41,439 bases of DNA from Anaerolineae bacterium (lineage in GTDB: Bacteria > Chloroflexota > Anaerolineae > 4572-78 > J111): NCBI GenBank assembly GCA_023151115.1, contig JAKLJP010000056.1:1-41439 (forward strand), in the 5' to 3' direction. Positions 1 to 8,045 of the stretch are shown here, piece by piece. Both the position numbers and the translations under genes were made by a program. Position 1 is the stretch's first letter, and each line of letters begins with the position of its first letter. Below the pieces are notes generated by a model. That model was not told where the DNA came from. It saw only the letters and a list, made by a program, of their open reading frames with translations, and did no database searches.

Positions 1-1112
1 AAATCGTCCACCGCTTCGATGCTTTTCAGCACTCCCCCGTATTCACATTCTGCCTCCACCCCCGCTTCTGACTCACCCGTCGCTTCCGCCGTGGCTTCTT
101 CGGCGTACGCGCCGGGGCCAATATCGTCGTAGGTCAGTGTAAATTCATCCGAGAAATATTTCTGGGCCAGGGCATCCAGGGTGCCATCTTCCCGCATGGC
201 GGCCAGGGCCATGTTGACCGGCTCGACCAGATCGCTGCCTTTGGGGAAGATAAAGCCCAACTCATCGCTTTTCAGCGAATCGCCGATCATTTTTACCTTG
301 TCGGCGTTAGCCCCCACATATCCCTGTCCGGCGGTTTCCTCGGCCATAACCGCATCCACATCACCGGCGATCAAGGCTTGCACGGCCACACCAAAATCAT
401 CAAAAGGCTGGATGCGCTCCTCGCCGACCAGTTCCACCGCCGTATCGTAGTTGGTCGTCCCGTTCACAGCCCCGACCCGCAGTTCGGAATTAGCCGCCAA
501 TGCCTCCGGGCCGTCGAAGCGATCTTCGTCAACCCGAACCAAAAGGCGCTGATTGACATTGATATAGCCATCCGAAAAGTCTACTTGTTCGGCCCGCTCT
601 TCGGTAATGGTGATGCCGTCCGCCGCGGCGTCAAATTGGCCCTGACTGACCGCGGCGATCATGCCGTCCCAGGCGGCTTCCATAAATACGGGCTTGCAGT
701 TGAGCCGCTGGCAAATCTCGGCCCAGGCGTCGTAGTCCCATCCGCCCGGCTCGCCGGTTTCCAGGTTGACATAGTTAAAAGGTAGATAAGCATTTTCGAT
801 AGCAACCGTTACTTCACGCCCGCCCAGGTCGGGCAGAGCGCCGGCTTCAGCAGGGGCGGCTGCCTCTGCTTCCTCCGTAGCCGCGGGCGCTTCTTCAGCC
901 GGAGCCGCCGCTTCGGTGGCCTCGGCATGTTCCTGATGTTCTTCGCCCTCGGCGTGCTCGTGTTCGGCGGTCGCTTCGGCGGCGGGTTCTTCTGCCGGGG
1001 CCGCTTCTTCGGCCGGTTTTTCTTCGGCGGGGGCGGCCGGCTGAGCGCCACAGGCTGCCACCAGCGCCGCCATCACCAACAAACTTAACAACCAAAATAG
1101 TTTTTTACTCAT
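1..1112 (-). CDS. Solute-binding lipoprotein, family 3 domain running into a probable family 5 domain (partial)
   Basis: ATG at 1112 follows AGGAGGAGA at good spacing; the frame stays open to the window edge, so the C-terminus is missing (370 codons seen). Residues 1-21 are a lipoprotein signal ending in LVAAC, with Cys21 as the lipidation site. Residues 22 to about 90 are an Ala/Glu/Pro-rich linker with a His cluster ([13 protein letters not shown]). A complete SBP_bac_3 domain follows, with [14 protein letters not shown], the GGWDYD step, a [20 protein letters not shown] block and a closing [12 protein letters not shown]. These domains bind amino acids or other small polar ligands for ABC uptake. 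After a second Glu/Ala-rich linker the chain resumes with [15 protein letters not shown], which resembles the interior of SBP_bac_5 (peptide-type) binding proteins. Family 3 assignment is firm; the fusion to family 5 is inference from about 15 residues. No permease or ATPase gene is visible in the window. Confidence 0.85.
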   Translation of the reverse strand, partial: MSKKLFWLLSLLVMAALVAACGAQPAAPAEEKPAEEAAPAEEPAAEATAEHEHAEGEEHQEHAEATEAAAPAEEAPAATEEAEAAAPAEAGALPDLGGREVTVAIENAYLPFNYVNLETGEPGGWDYDAWAEICQRLNCKPVFMEAAWDGMIAAVSQGQFDAAADGITITEERAEQVDFSDGYINVNQRLLVRVDEDRFDGPEALAANSELRVGAVNGTTNYDTAVELVGEERIQPFDDFGVAVQALIAGDVDAVMAEETAGQGYVGANADKVKMIGDSLKSDELGFIFPKGSDLVEPVNMALAAMREDGTLDALAQKYFSDEFTLTYDDIGPGAYAEEATAEATGESEAGVEAECEYGGVLKSIEAVDD

Positions 1113-1206
1113 TTTGCTAATCTCCTCCTGTAATAGCAATGATTCGCTTAAAATGACACTTTAAGGGTTGGTATTTTGGGAAGACACCTCCTGAAAATAG
1201 CTATCT

Positions 1207-1237
1207 CGGAGTGCAAAGGTTGAGCTTTTGCACTCCG
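1207..1237. repeat. Perfect 11-bp inverted repeat (hairpin)
   Basis: CGGAGTGCAAA and TTTGCACTCCG are exact reverse complements around a 9-base loop. It lies about 95 bases upstream of the lipoprotein start. An A/T-rich stretch follows on the + strand, so it could be a weak terminator or a leader hairpin; nothing decides between these. Confidence 0.6.
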
Positions 1238-1266
1238 AATTTTCATTAAAAGATGCGATGATTTGT

Positions 1267-1313
1267 GAGGCGGGGAGGCGAGAACATTCTTCGCATCCTC
1301 GCCTCCTCACCTC
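1267..1313. repeat. GAGGCGAG-type palindrome, copy 1
   Basis: Left arm 1267-1282 and right arm 1298-1313 match at 14 of 16 positions in inverted orientation. Both arms are built from GAGGCG-like units. The same family recurs at 12891, 13859 and 31523, where it runs into or touches coding sequence. Confidence 0.8.
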
Positions 1314-1390
1314 ATTTTATTCTACAAGTGGCTTAAAAATTTAGCAAGACAGGTTAGAGATTGGATGTCTTCGGATTTGAGGATATATTC

Positions 1391-1449
1391 AAAAATTGCA
1401 CCCTTCGATACCTTTCACTCCGTTCAAGGCTACTCAGGATGCAATTTTT
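1391..1449 (-). terminator. Palindromic repeat acting as probable sbcC terminator
   Basis: Perfect 10-bp arms AAAAATTGCA / TGCAATTTTT bracket a body with CACCCTTCGATAC and GCTACTCAGGATGC. Read on the minus strand it starts 13 bases after the sbcC stop and ends in a T-run, as an intrinsic terminator would. The body belongs to a dispersed repeat also found at 12057 and twice at 27874-28011. Confidence 0.55.
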
Positions 1450-1462
1450 TCAGACAAGTGAT

Positions 1463-4015
1463 CTAACGGATCGCTACCCGACTGCCTTCGCCGGTTTTCC
1501 AGACCTCGATCCGCACCGGGAAAGCGTCCTTCAGCTCGTCAATGTGGGTAATGACAATGATTTTTTCAAAATCATCCTGAATGGCGTTGATGGCTTCTAC
1601 CAGCCGTTCCCGGCCCTGCACGTCCTGCGTGCCGAAGCCTTCGTCCATGACCAGGGTTTGCAATCGCGCCCCGGCCCGGCGAGCCAATACTTTGCTCAGG
1701 GCCACCCGGATGGCAAAATTGACCCGGAAAGCTTCGCCGCCGGAGTAGAGTTCGTAATCGCGGCTGCCCATTTCGTCGGAGATGCGGATATCGAGGGTTT
1801 CAATGGTACTGTCGCCGCTTCTGGCCTCGCGCTGGGTTTCAAAGCGGATGTGCATGCGGCTGTCGGTCATGCGGTTCAGCAACTTGTTGGCTTCATCTTC
1901 AATTTCGGGGATGGCGCTCTCGATTAGCAAGGCCTGGACACCCTTTTTGCCGAAGGCGACTTGCAATTCTCGATAAAGGCCCAATGCCTCGCGCACTTGC
2001 TGGAGTTTGTCTTCCAATTCACCCCGCCGCTTGCCCAGGTTAGCCAGGTAATTGAGCTGTTGTTTGGCCGTCGCTACCTTATCACGGGCCAAACGTTCAT
2101 CCCGCTGCAAGCGGTCAAACGCTTCGCTGGCCTGGTTGAGACGCACCCGCAGGTCTGCCAGATTCTTGGTTTCTTCCTCCAGCCGAGCCACCGCCGCCTC
2201 GTCGCCGCTCATTTGCTCCCGCAGACGCGCCTGACGGTCGGACTCTTTTTTCAGCCGCGCTTCTTCTTTGGGCAGGCCCTTTTCGGCTTCCTTTAACGCC
2301 TGGCCCTGCGCTTCAAAATGAGCCAGAGTGTCCACCTCGGCCCGCGCCGCTTGATGGCTGGCGCTATCGTAGCCCAGACCGGTCAGTTCGGCCTGCACTT
2401 CGCTCAGTTGGGCTACTACCTCGGCAGCAAAAGCCCCGCTGTCCAACTGCTGCTGCAACTCGGCCCGCTGCCCTTCCGCTTCGGCCAATCTGGCAATTGC
2501 GCTTTCGGCTTCGGCCAGCGACTGCTCCAGGGTGGCGACTTTCCGCTGCACCCCGGCCAAACTACGGAGCTGCCGGTCGGCCTCATTTATCTGCTGCTGC
2601 AAGGTTTCGCGCTGCTCCACAATCTGGCGGGAACGGGCCACGTTGCGCCGGAAGATGTCGCCCTTGGCCGTGCCCTGATTTTTCAGTTGTTCCCCCACCT
2701 CGGCCCGATGCTCCTCGTCGAGTGGGCGCTGGCAGACGGGGCAACTGGAGCCGGCTTCGGTCAGTTGGGTCAAGCGGGCCTTGATTTCATCCATCTCTAC
2801 TTTTAGCTGCTTGTTTTGCTCTTCCAGCCGGGCTGCCTCTTCCTTCATATCGGCCAGGGTTTGACGCTGGTTTTCACGTTCAGCCTCCAGAGCTTGGAGC
2901 GCGGTCAATTCGGCCTGGACTTCCGCCAATTGGCTGCGCTGACTCTCAATCAAGGCAACTTTGGGACTAATTAGATTGATGGTCGCACTCAACTGGGCCA
3001 TCTCGGCCTCAATTTTAGCGCGGGCGGCGGCCAACGCTTTTTCTAATTCACTCTTCCGCTCAGATAGTTTGAACGACTCGTGCAGCCGCCGCTCCCACTC
3101 GCTCACTTGTTCCCTGGCTGCTTTGAGCTGCTCCAAACCGGCCTCAATGTCGCCTCGACGCATCAAAACTGCTTGATACTGGTCAAGCTGGGCCTGGGCC
3201 GCTTCCATCGCCCGGGTTGTTTCTTCCACATCAAGGCGGGCGCGATTCAAGCGGTCAGCCAAATCGTCAAGCTGGCGCTGTTTGTAATCAACGGCCCGGT
3301 ACTGCTCACGCAGACTGTCCATCTCCTTTTCGGCCAACTGGCGCTGTTGGTTCATCTGCTCGGCTTCCCGTTGGGCCTCGGCCAGTTCGGCTTGATACTT
3401 GCTTTCCTGGGCCAATTCCAGTTCAATCCGGCTGATTTCAGCGGCAATGATATTGGCCTCGTTTTCTTTGGCCCCGGCCAGGATTTTAGCCCGCTCAGCA
3501 TATTCGTCATAAATTTGTAGGCCCAGAATATCGGCCAGAATTTTTTTGCGCTCCCCGGCGGGCTTGGTGGTAAACTCATCGGCTCGGCCCTGAAGCAAAA
3601 AGGCCGAATTGATAAAGGTGTCGTAATCCAGGCGCATAAGCTGGTTGATTTTGGACTGGGTGGAGCGCAGGCTGCCTTCGGTCAGGGTGCGCCAGCCGCC
3701 GGCGTCAGAAACATGCAGGCTCAGATCACTGCGGCCCTTGCGGCTGGCGTCGCGCTTGCGGATGATACGATACACGTCTTGGTTGAGGTCAAAGGTGTAC
3801 TCCACCTCCATCTCAGCCTGACCCAGATGGATCAAATCGTCATCCCGTTTGGCCCTGGCCCGACCCCACAAGGCCCAGGTAATCGCATCGAGCAGACTGC
3901 TTTTACCGGCCCCATTTTCGCCGGTCAGCGCCGCCAGGCGAATCCCCTGAAAATCAAGGGCAACCTCGCTGTGATAGGCCATAAAATTGCGTAATTTAAG
4001 TGTGATTGGAACCAC
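1463..4015 (-). CDS. sbcC: SbcC/Rad50-type SMC-like ATPase
   Basis: 850 residues. Start is GTG at 4015, chosen because AGGAG lies 7 bases upstream and the protein begins directly with the conserved strand leading to Walker A. Walker A is GENGAGKSS (residues 32-40). A long coiled coil rich in Glu/Gln/Ala/Leu covers about residues 170-690 and is broken near the middle by the zinc hook CPVC (Cys425, Cys428), which dimerises Rad50 proteins. The C-terminal lobe has the ABC signature YSGGEAFR (SGGE 758-761), Walker B TLVMDEGFGTQD (Asp791, Glu792) and an H-loop His near 824. Known role of the family: with SbcD/Mre11 it processes DNA ends and hairpins. No sbcD is next to it; upstream lies a repeat and then a divergent gene, so the partner must be encoded elsewhere. 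A hairpin-cleaving complex is of interest in a genome with this many palindromes. Confidence 0.93.
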   Translation of the reverse strand: MVPITLKLRNFMAYHSEVALDFQGIRLAALTGENGAGKSSLLDAITWALWGRARAKRDDDLIHLGQAEMEVEYTFDLNQDVYRIIRKRDASRKGRSDLSLHVSDAGGWRTLTEGSLRSTQSKINQLMRLDYDTFINSAFLLQGRADEFTTKPAGERKKILADILGLQIYDEYAERAKILAGAKENEANIIAAEISRIELELAQESKYQAELAEAQREAEQMNQQRQLAEKEMDSLREQYRAVDYKQRQLDDLADRLNRARLDVEETTRAMEAAQAQLDQYQAVLMRRGDIEAGLEQLKAAREQVSEWERRLHESFKLSERKSELEKALAAARAKIEAEMAQLSATINLISPKVALIESQRSQLAEVQAELTALQALEAERENQRQTLADMKEEAARLEEQNKQLKVEMDEIKARLTQLTEAGSSCPVCQRPLDEEHRAEVGEQLKNQGTAKGDIFRRNVARSRQIVEQRETLQQQINEADRQLRSLAGVQRKVATLEQSLAEAESAIARLAEAEGQRAELQQQLDSGAFAAEVVAQLSEVQAELTGLGYDSASHQAARAEVDTLAHFEAQGQALKEAEKGLPKEEARLKKESDRQARLREQMSGDEAAVARLEEETKNLADLRVRLNQASEAFDRLQRDERLARDKVATAKQQLNYLANLGKRRGELEDKLQQVREALGLYRELQVAFGKKGVQALLIESAIPEIEDEANKLLNRMTDSRMHIRFETQREARSGDSTIETLDIRISDEMGSRDYELYSGGEAFRVNFAIRVALSKVLARRAGARLQTLVMDEGFGTQDVQGRERLVEAINAIQDDFEKIIVITHIDELKDAFPVRIEVWKTGEGSRVAIR

Positions 4016-4030
4016 AATTCAACTCCTAAA

Positions 4031-4101
4031 TCACGTGTCAAGTGTCAGGTGTCCCGTGTCAAGTTAAACCTGACCTTGACACTTCAACACTTGACACGTG
4101 A
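4031..4101. repeat. GTGTCAAG-type palindrome with perfect 15-bp ends
   Basis: Arms TCACGTGTCAAGTGT (4031-4045) and ACACTTGACACGTGA (4087-4101) are exact inverted repeats. Inside them the units GTGTCA and TGACAC recur imperfectly. It lies about 15 bases upstream of the sbcC start, in its leader. Confidence 0.85.
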
Positions 4102-4201
4102 TACTTCTGCACCTAACACTTCAACATGTTACCATGTCCTCACTGTGGAAGCAATTAAAATGCAGGTCAACTGGTTTATTTTCATCTTTTTCAAAAGTCT
4201 G

Positions 4202-4231
4202 TTGACATAATTTACATTATTATGGTATACT
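4202..4231 (+). promoter_or_regulatory. Sigma-70-type promoter for the PKD-LysM gene
   Basis: TTGACA (4202-4207), an 18-base spacer and TATACT (4226-4231) lie about 50 bases upstream of the start codon at 4279. The start codon is preceded by AGGAGGA. Confidence 0.75.
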
Positions 4232-4278
4232 AAAAATTATCCTGCTTTATAGCCTGTAGCCGTAGGAGGAGTGTACTC

Positions 4279-5577
4279 ATGGCTAACCGCGACATTGATG
4301 ACGAGGAAATCGAAGAGATAGAGGAAGAAGAAGCTCCTCGCAGGAGCAGCCCCCTGCGTATGATCTTGCTGATACTCCTGGCGCTGGTCGGGTTATGTGT
4401 CATCTGTTTTCTGGGTTCACGCTTACTGGGCAACAATCTGCTCAGCATGATCCCGATTCCGGGCCTCTCTCCCGGCGAACCGGCTCCAACGACCGCACCC
4501 ATTGACACGCCAGTAGCAGTAGTCCCCACCGATACCCCGCCTCTAGTTGAGACTGGCGAACCTTTGCCTGGGGAGACGACCGAACCCGTACCCACCGAGC
4601 CCGTAGCAGGGACCGGTGAACCACTTCCCGCTACCGAGCAAGTTCCTCCTGTTGTCACGGAGGAGCCAGCAACGGGCACAGAAGAACCAACAGCGGGCAC
4701 GGAAGAGCCAGCCGCAACCCAGGAACCTCTGGTAACAACCGTGCCAACCGACGAACTGGTTGATGAACACGGCCACGAAATGCCCACCGACGAACCGACC
4801 GCTACCGTCCAGCCTGTGCCCGGTCCCACTGCGACTCCGGCCCCCGGCTCAACGCCCCAGGACGATTGCAGCGCCAACACGCCGCCTACGGCTGATGCGG
4901 GTGATCCGGCTACGGCGATGATGGGCAAAGGCCAGGCCTTTGTGACCTTTGATGGCAGCAGCTCCAGCGATGCCGATGGGACCATTTACACCTATGAGTG
5001 GGATTTTGGCGACGGCGAAACCGACAGCGGCCAGAGCGTAACTCACGGTTACAGCAGCACCGGCGCCTTTGAAGTAACCTTAACTGTAACCGACAATTGC
5101 GGCGCAACCGGCGAGGACAGAGTTCAGGTAACTGTTACCGGCCCAACCCCGCCCGCGCCGGGTACAGGCACGCCGACTGCCACCGCTCAACCGACCGCGG
5201 CTCCCACTGGTCAGCCCACTACCGCTCCAACCGGCCAGCCGAGCGCCGGCACGATGGGCTTCTGCTACCGGGTGCAGCCGGGCAACACGCTGACCGGCAT
5301 TGCCGGTTACTTTGGCGTTCCTTTGCTCGACCTGGCCGAGGTGAATGGGGTTGGCCCGGAATATTATGTCATCGCCGGGCAGGGCTTGTTCATCCCCAAC
5401 GGCCAGATCCAAGCTGGCCCCAATGTTTATGAAGTGCAGTCCGGCGACACGCTGAACAGTATTGCCTTCCAATGCGGCCTATCAGCGGCCACCCTGGCCA
5501 GCGCCAACGGTTTAAGCACCGGGCAAAGCCTGACGCCAGGGCAGCTTTTGGGTATTCCGCTTTGGAGTTGGTACTAA
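4279..5577 (+). CDS. Membrane-anchored surface protein with PKD domain and two LysM domains
   Basis: 432 residues. A very acidic cytoplasmic head (residues 5-18 nearly all Asp/Glu/Ile) is followed by a transmembrane segment (about 28-46) and a Thr/Pro/Glu linker to about 198. The linker has degenerate repeats such as GTEEPTAGTEEPA. A PKD domain follows (about 199-288, core EWDFGDGETDSG and VTLTVTDNCGA), then a Thr/Pro/Ala linker. Two LysM domains close the protein: about 329-376 (YRVQPGNTLTGIAGYFGV) and about 383-431 (YEVQSGDTLNSIAFQCGL). LysM binds N-acetylglucosamine polymers such as peptidoglycan; PKD is an extracellular beta-sandwich. No catalytic domain is visible, so a structural or adhesive envelope role is inferred. 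It has its own promoter and terminator and shares its layout with the next gene. Confidence 0.9.
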   Translation: MANRDIDDEEIEEIEEEEAPRRSSPLRMILLILLALVGLCVICFLGSRLLGNNLLSMIPIPGLSPGEPAPTTAPIDTPVAVVPTDTPPLVETGEPLPGETTEPVPTEPVAGTGEPLPATEQVPPVVTEEPATGTEEPTAGTEEPAATQEPLVTTVPTDELVDEHGHEMPTDEPTATVQPVPGPTATPAPGSTPQDDCSANTPPTADAGDPATAMMGKGQAFVTFDGSSSSDADGTIYTYEWDFGDGETDSGQSVTHGYSSTGAFEVTLTVTDNCGATGEDRVQVTVTGPTPPAPGTGTPTATAQPTAAPTGQPTTAPTGQPSAGTMGFCYRVQPGNTLTGIAGYFGVPLLDLAEVNGVGPEYYVIAGQGLFIPNGQIQAGPNVYEVQSGDTLNSIAFQCGLSAATLASANGLSTGQSLTPGQLLGIPLWSWY

Positions 5578-5586
5578 GATTGAAAC

Positions 5587-5628
5587 ACCTCACAGGTCTG
5601 CTAGACCTGTGAGGTCTCAAGTTTTTTT
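5587..5628 (+). terminator. Rho-independent terminator
   Basis: Perfect 13-bp stem ACCTCACAGGTCT / AGACCTGTGAGGT with a 3-base loop, then a run of seven T (5622-5628). It starts 10 bases after the stop of the PKD-LysM gene. The next start codon (5643) is only 15 bases further, so read-through may set the level of the downstream gene. Confidence 0.85.
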
Positions 5629-5642
5629 CGGGAGACCATCCT

Positions 5643-6788
5643 ATGGCAGCCATAAGAGAAAACCCGCGCCGCGTAATTCTGATCGGGTTGGTATTATTGG
5701 TCCTCCTATGTTTGGTGGCTTATCTTGTTTTTAATATCTTTTTTGGCCCTGACAGTCAGGTTGTCGGTGGTTCTACTCCTCCGGCCACCACAGAAGCTAC
5801 CACCGAACCTACGGCGACCTCGCTGCCGGCGGAGGACACCCCCACCCCCACCCGCGTTCTCTCCGCTAAAACACCAACCGTCGAGGCCGAGGCTGATGAA
5901 ACGGTTGAGCCAACAGCTACTACAGCCAGACCGACGCCCACCCCCAGGACTCCGGCTACGGCTGCGCCTGTTGTTTCAAGTGGGGCGGCAGCGCAGCCCG
6001 GCGAAATTAAAAATTTGCTCAAAAATGGGGATTTTGAAGCCGGATTTGACCAGCGTGGGGTCGCCCTGGAATGGGAGCCGTTTAGAAATGACGGTTTTCA
6101 GGCCGTTTACACCAACGAAACCTTCCCCTACATCGAGTCCGGTTCCAACGCGCAGCGGGTGACGATTGTCGGCGCGACCCAGTTCAACCGCTATGCCGGC
6201 ATTTACCAGCAGGTCGAGGTTGTTCCCGGCCAGGTTTACACCCTGACCCTGCACGGCCAGATTCGCAGCGCCGTAGGCGATATTAACCAGAGCAGCTATG
6301 GCTACCGCATGCAGTACGCCCTCAGCCAGACCGGTCTCAAAAATTGGGCCAATGTACCCGAAGCCGAATGGGTCGAACTGCCCTGGGATGAGCAGCCCAT
6401 CAACGCCTCCGTGACCAAATTTTACAGCTACACCACCACATTTGAACCGGCTGCGGCCAAAATCACCCTCTTTGTGCGCGGCTGGAACAAGTGGCCCGAC
6501 CAGAGCGAGGGCCAATACACCTTCGACAGTTTCAGCCTGGTCGGTCCTTCCACCGCGGCCGCGCCGCTCCAAACCAGCGCCGGCGAAGTTGGCCCTGGCG
6601 AAACCACCTCCGCCAGTACGACCAGCGCTACCCCTACCGCCGGCGATGCCATGATTGATAAAGGTCTGCCAACGACCGGCGCAGACGATGACCCTCATCT
6701 GGTACAGGATGGTCGCTTCTGGGGCGGTTTGTTGATTTTGCTCCTGTTGGCCGCGGGCGCAGTCTATCGCGCCCGGTGGGGGTACTGA
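5643..6788 (+). CDS. Surface protein with CBM-like jelly-roll domain and C-terminal LPTTG-TM anchor
   Basis: 381 residues; ATG at 5643 with GGAG 8 bases upstream. An Arg-containing head precedes a transmembrane segment (about 14-38), then a Thr/Pro/Ala linker to about 118. A carbohydrate-binding-module-like beta-sandwich spans about 120-300: NLLKNGDFEAGF opening, GIYQQVEVVPGQVYTLTLHG centre, TFDSFSLVGP end, the pattern of CBM4/9-type modules. A second Ser/Thr linker leads to LPTTG, about 15 residues, a hydrophobic stretch (GGLLILLLLAAGAVY) and the basic tail RARWGY. This tail resembles a sortase substrate signal, though the gap between LPTTG and the membrane segment is longer than in Firmicutes. 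With a hydrophobic segment at each end it may be processed at one or both. Ligand unknown. It follows the PKD-LysM gene behind a terminator. Confidence 0.85.
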   Translation: MAAIRENPRRVILIGLVLLVLLCLVAYLVFNIFFGPDSQVVGGSTPPATTEATTEPTATSLPAEDTPTPTRVLSAKTPTVEAEADETVEPTATTARPTPTPRTPATAAPVVSSGAAAQPGEIKNLLKNGDFEAGFDQRGVALEWEPFRNDGFQAVYTNETFPYIESGSNAQRVTIVGATQFNRYAGIYQQVEVVPGQVYTLTLHGQIRSAVGDINQSSYGYRMQYALSQTGLKNWANVPEAEWVELPWDEQPINASVTKFYSYTTTFEPAAAKITLFVRGWNKWPDQSEGQYTFDSFSLVGPSTAAAPLQTSAGEVGPGETTSASTTSATPTAGDAMIDKGLPTTGADDDPHLVQDGRFWGGLLILLLLAAGAVYRARWGY

Positions 6789-6793
6789 GGATA

Positions 6794-6851
6794 TGAGGAT
6801 AGAAGATAGAGGATAGTGGATAGAAGCTATCTTCCATCTTCTATCTACTAT
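6794..6851. repeat. GATAGAAG-type palindrome
   Basis: GGATAGAAGATAGAGGATAG units on the left are mirrored by CTATCTTCCATCTTCTATC on the right. It starts 6 bases after the stop codon at 6788. The same family lies at 30506-30607 and in single-arm form at the 3' end of the next gene (about 6969-7000). Confidence 0.85.
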
Positions 6852-6856
6852 AGTTC

Positions 6857-6966
6857 TCCAGAAAAGTTTTCGTCACTGAAACAGGTAGCAAGTAGCAGGG
6901 TAGCAGGTAACAAATTGCTACTTTGCTACCCTGCTACCTTGATTGTAGGGAAAGAACTTTTCTGGA
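6857..6966. repeat. Nested palindrome, GTAGCAAG core inside TCCAGAAAAGTT arms
   Basis: Outer arms TCCAGAAAAGTT (6857-6868) and AACTTTTCTGGA (6955-6966) are perfect. Inside, GTAGCA units form left and right arms around 6884-6938. A diverged relative at 38402-38658 shares both the outer and the inner parts but has a third palindrome inserted in it. Confidence 0.85.
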
Positions 6967-6975
6967 CGCCTATAT

Positions 6976-8040
6976 CTACAATCTTCTATCTACCATCTTC
7001 ATTCTTTGCCTTAACTGCTCCCGCGAAGCTGTGCCGGTGGTGCCCAATTGTTGAATGGTAATTGAGGCAGCCAGATTGCCGATAAGGGCTGCCTCTTCTG
7101 TTGTACTGCCCGCGCACAAACTGGCGACCAACCCTGCTATGACGCTGTCGCCCGCACCTACCACGTCAATTTCGCCGGAGACAGGAACGCCGGGCACATG
7201 GGTCGCACCGGCTTCTGTAATCACTAGAATACCCCGCGCCCCCAACGTGACAAATACCGGCCTCTGATTCTGCTCAAACAAGCTCTGCCCGCAGACAGAC
7301 GCCACAGCCAACTCATCTTCTTCAAAACTACTTTCAACCTTCCAACCTTCCAACCTTCCAACCCCCATCGCCGCTTTGGCCTCGTGCAGATTTGGCTTCA
7401 CAATGACCTCCACAAACTCGCCAATCCGCACCCGCGAGTCGGCGGCAAAGATTTTGGCCGGGTACTGCTGGGCCAGTTGAGTCAGAGCCGCCCGCACCCC
7501 GTCGGTGATGACGCCGCAGTTGCGCTCCTGCACCTGATCAGCGATGATGACGCCGTCCACCTGCGGGACCAGCCGCTCTAACTGGGCGATTACGGCAGTT
7601 TCCCATTCAACCGGCAGTGGGCGGCGATTCTTAATATCAAGCCGGTTCAGCTCCCGCTCGGCACCGCCGGGAGCGGTCAAGCGCAGCATGGGTTTGGTGT
7701 AGGTCGGGGTAAAACGGTCGGGGGTTTCCAGCAGGCCGCTCATATTGACTCCCCGCCGGGCCAGACCCTGCTTCAAATCAAAGCCTTCGCCATCCCGGCC
7801 AATCACCCCCACCACCGAAACGGCTACGTCCAGCGCCCGCAGATTTGAAACGACCGTCCCCGCCGCGCCGGGACTGTGCCGGATTTCGACCACCTGGTAA
7901 GCTTCCAGGCCGGTTTCCAGGGAAATTTCGCTCAAAGCCGGATCCAGGCTGAGGTATTTGTCCAGAAAAAAATCCCCCACAACCAGAATGTGGAGGGAGG
8001 GGAATTTTTGTAAAATTTCATTTAATCTAGTTTGCTTCAT
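6976..8040 (-). CDS. PfkB/ribokinase-family sugar kinase, RfaE1/HldE-like
   Basis: 354 residues from ATG at 8040, 5 bases after the restriction gene's stop; an in-frame TTG at 8064 would overlap that gene and is less likely. The fold signals are VVGDFFLDKY near the N-terminus, SPGAAGTVVSNL for the sugar site and GAGDS (about 295-299) with the catalytic Asp298. The order and DxFLDKY opening resemble heptose-7-phosphate kinases (RfaE N-domain), but a general sugar or sugar-phosphate kinase is as safe; no nucleotidyltransferase domain is attached. Two oddities: residues about 226-236 (RLEGWKVE) are encoded by a GGTTGGAA tandem repeat, and the last residues KMVDRRL plus the stop are encoded by GATAGAAG-type repeat DNA. 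Both look like repeat sequence tolerated inside the gene. Confidence 0.85.
   Translation of the reverse strand: MKQTRLNEILQKFPSLHILVVGDFFLDKYLSLDPALSEISLETGLEAYQVVEIRHSPGAAGTVVSNLRALDVAVSVVGVIGRDGEGFDLKQGLARRGVNMSGLLETPDRFTPTYTKPMLRLTAPGGAERELNRLDIKNRRPLPVEWETAVIAQLERLVPQVDGVIIADQVQERNCGVITDGVRAALTQLAQQYPAKIFAADSRVRIGEFVEVIVKPNLHEAKAAMGVGRLEGWKVESSFEEDELAVASVCGQSLFEQNQRPVFVTLGARGILVITEAGATHVPGVPVSGEIDVVGAGDSVIAGLVASLCAGSTTEEAALIGNLAASITIQQLGTTGTASREQLRQRMKMVDRRL
7335..7363. repeat. In-gene tandem repeat of CAACCTTC
   Basis: The 8-base unit CAACCTTC occurs about three and a half times inside the sugar kinase gene. It is read in frame as part of a surface-loop-like insertion between the substrate and nucleotide halves of the kinase. 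Confidence 0.75.
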
Positions 8041-8045
8041 AAATT

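Larger units (their letters stand above)
1113..1462. other. 350-base intergenic region with three hairpins
   Basis: No gene is supported here. It holds, in order, the Shine-Dalgarno sequence of the lipoprotein gene, a perfect 11-bp-stem hairpin (1207-1237), a GAGGCG-type palindrome (1267-1313) and a palindrome next to the sbcC stop codon (1391-1449). I see no convincing promoter for the lipoprotein gene. Confidence 0.7.
4016..4278. other. Divergent intergenic region between sbcC and the PKD-LysM gene
   Basis: It contains the ribosome-binding site of sbcC, a large GTGTCAAG palindrome (4031-4101) and a strong promoter for the + strand gene (4202-4231). No coding signal is seen. Confidence 0.7.

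Noticed and set aside
4230..4985. Long open frame on the minus strand (251 codons)
   Set aside because: It is antisense to the PKD-LysM gene and is a by-product of its Thr/Pro/Glu linker; the composition is Gly/Ser/Val low complexity with no domain.
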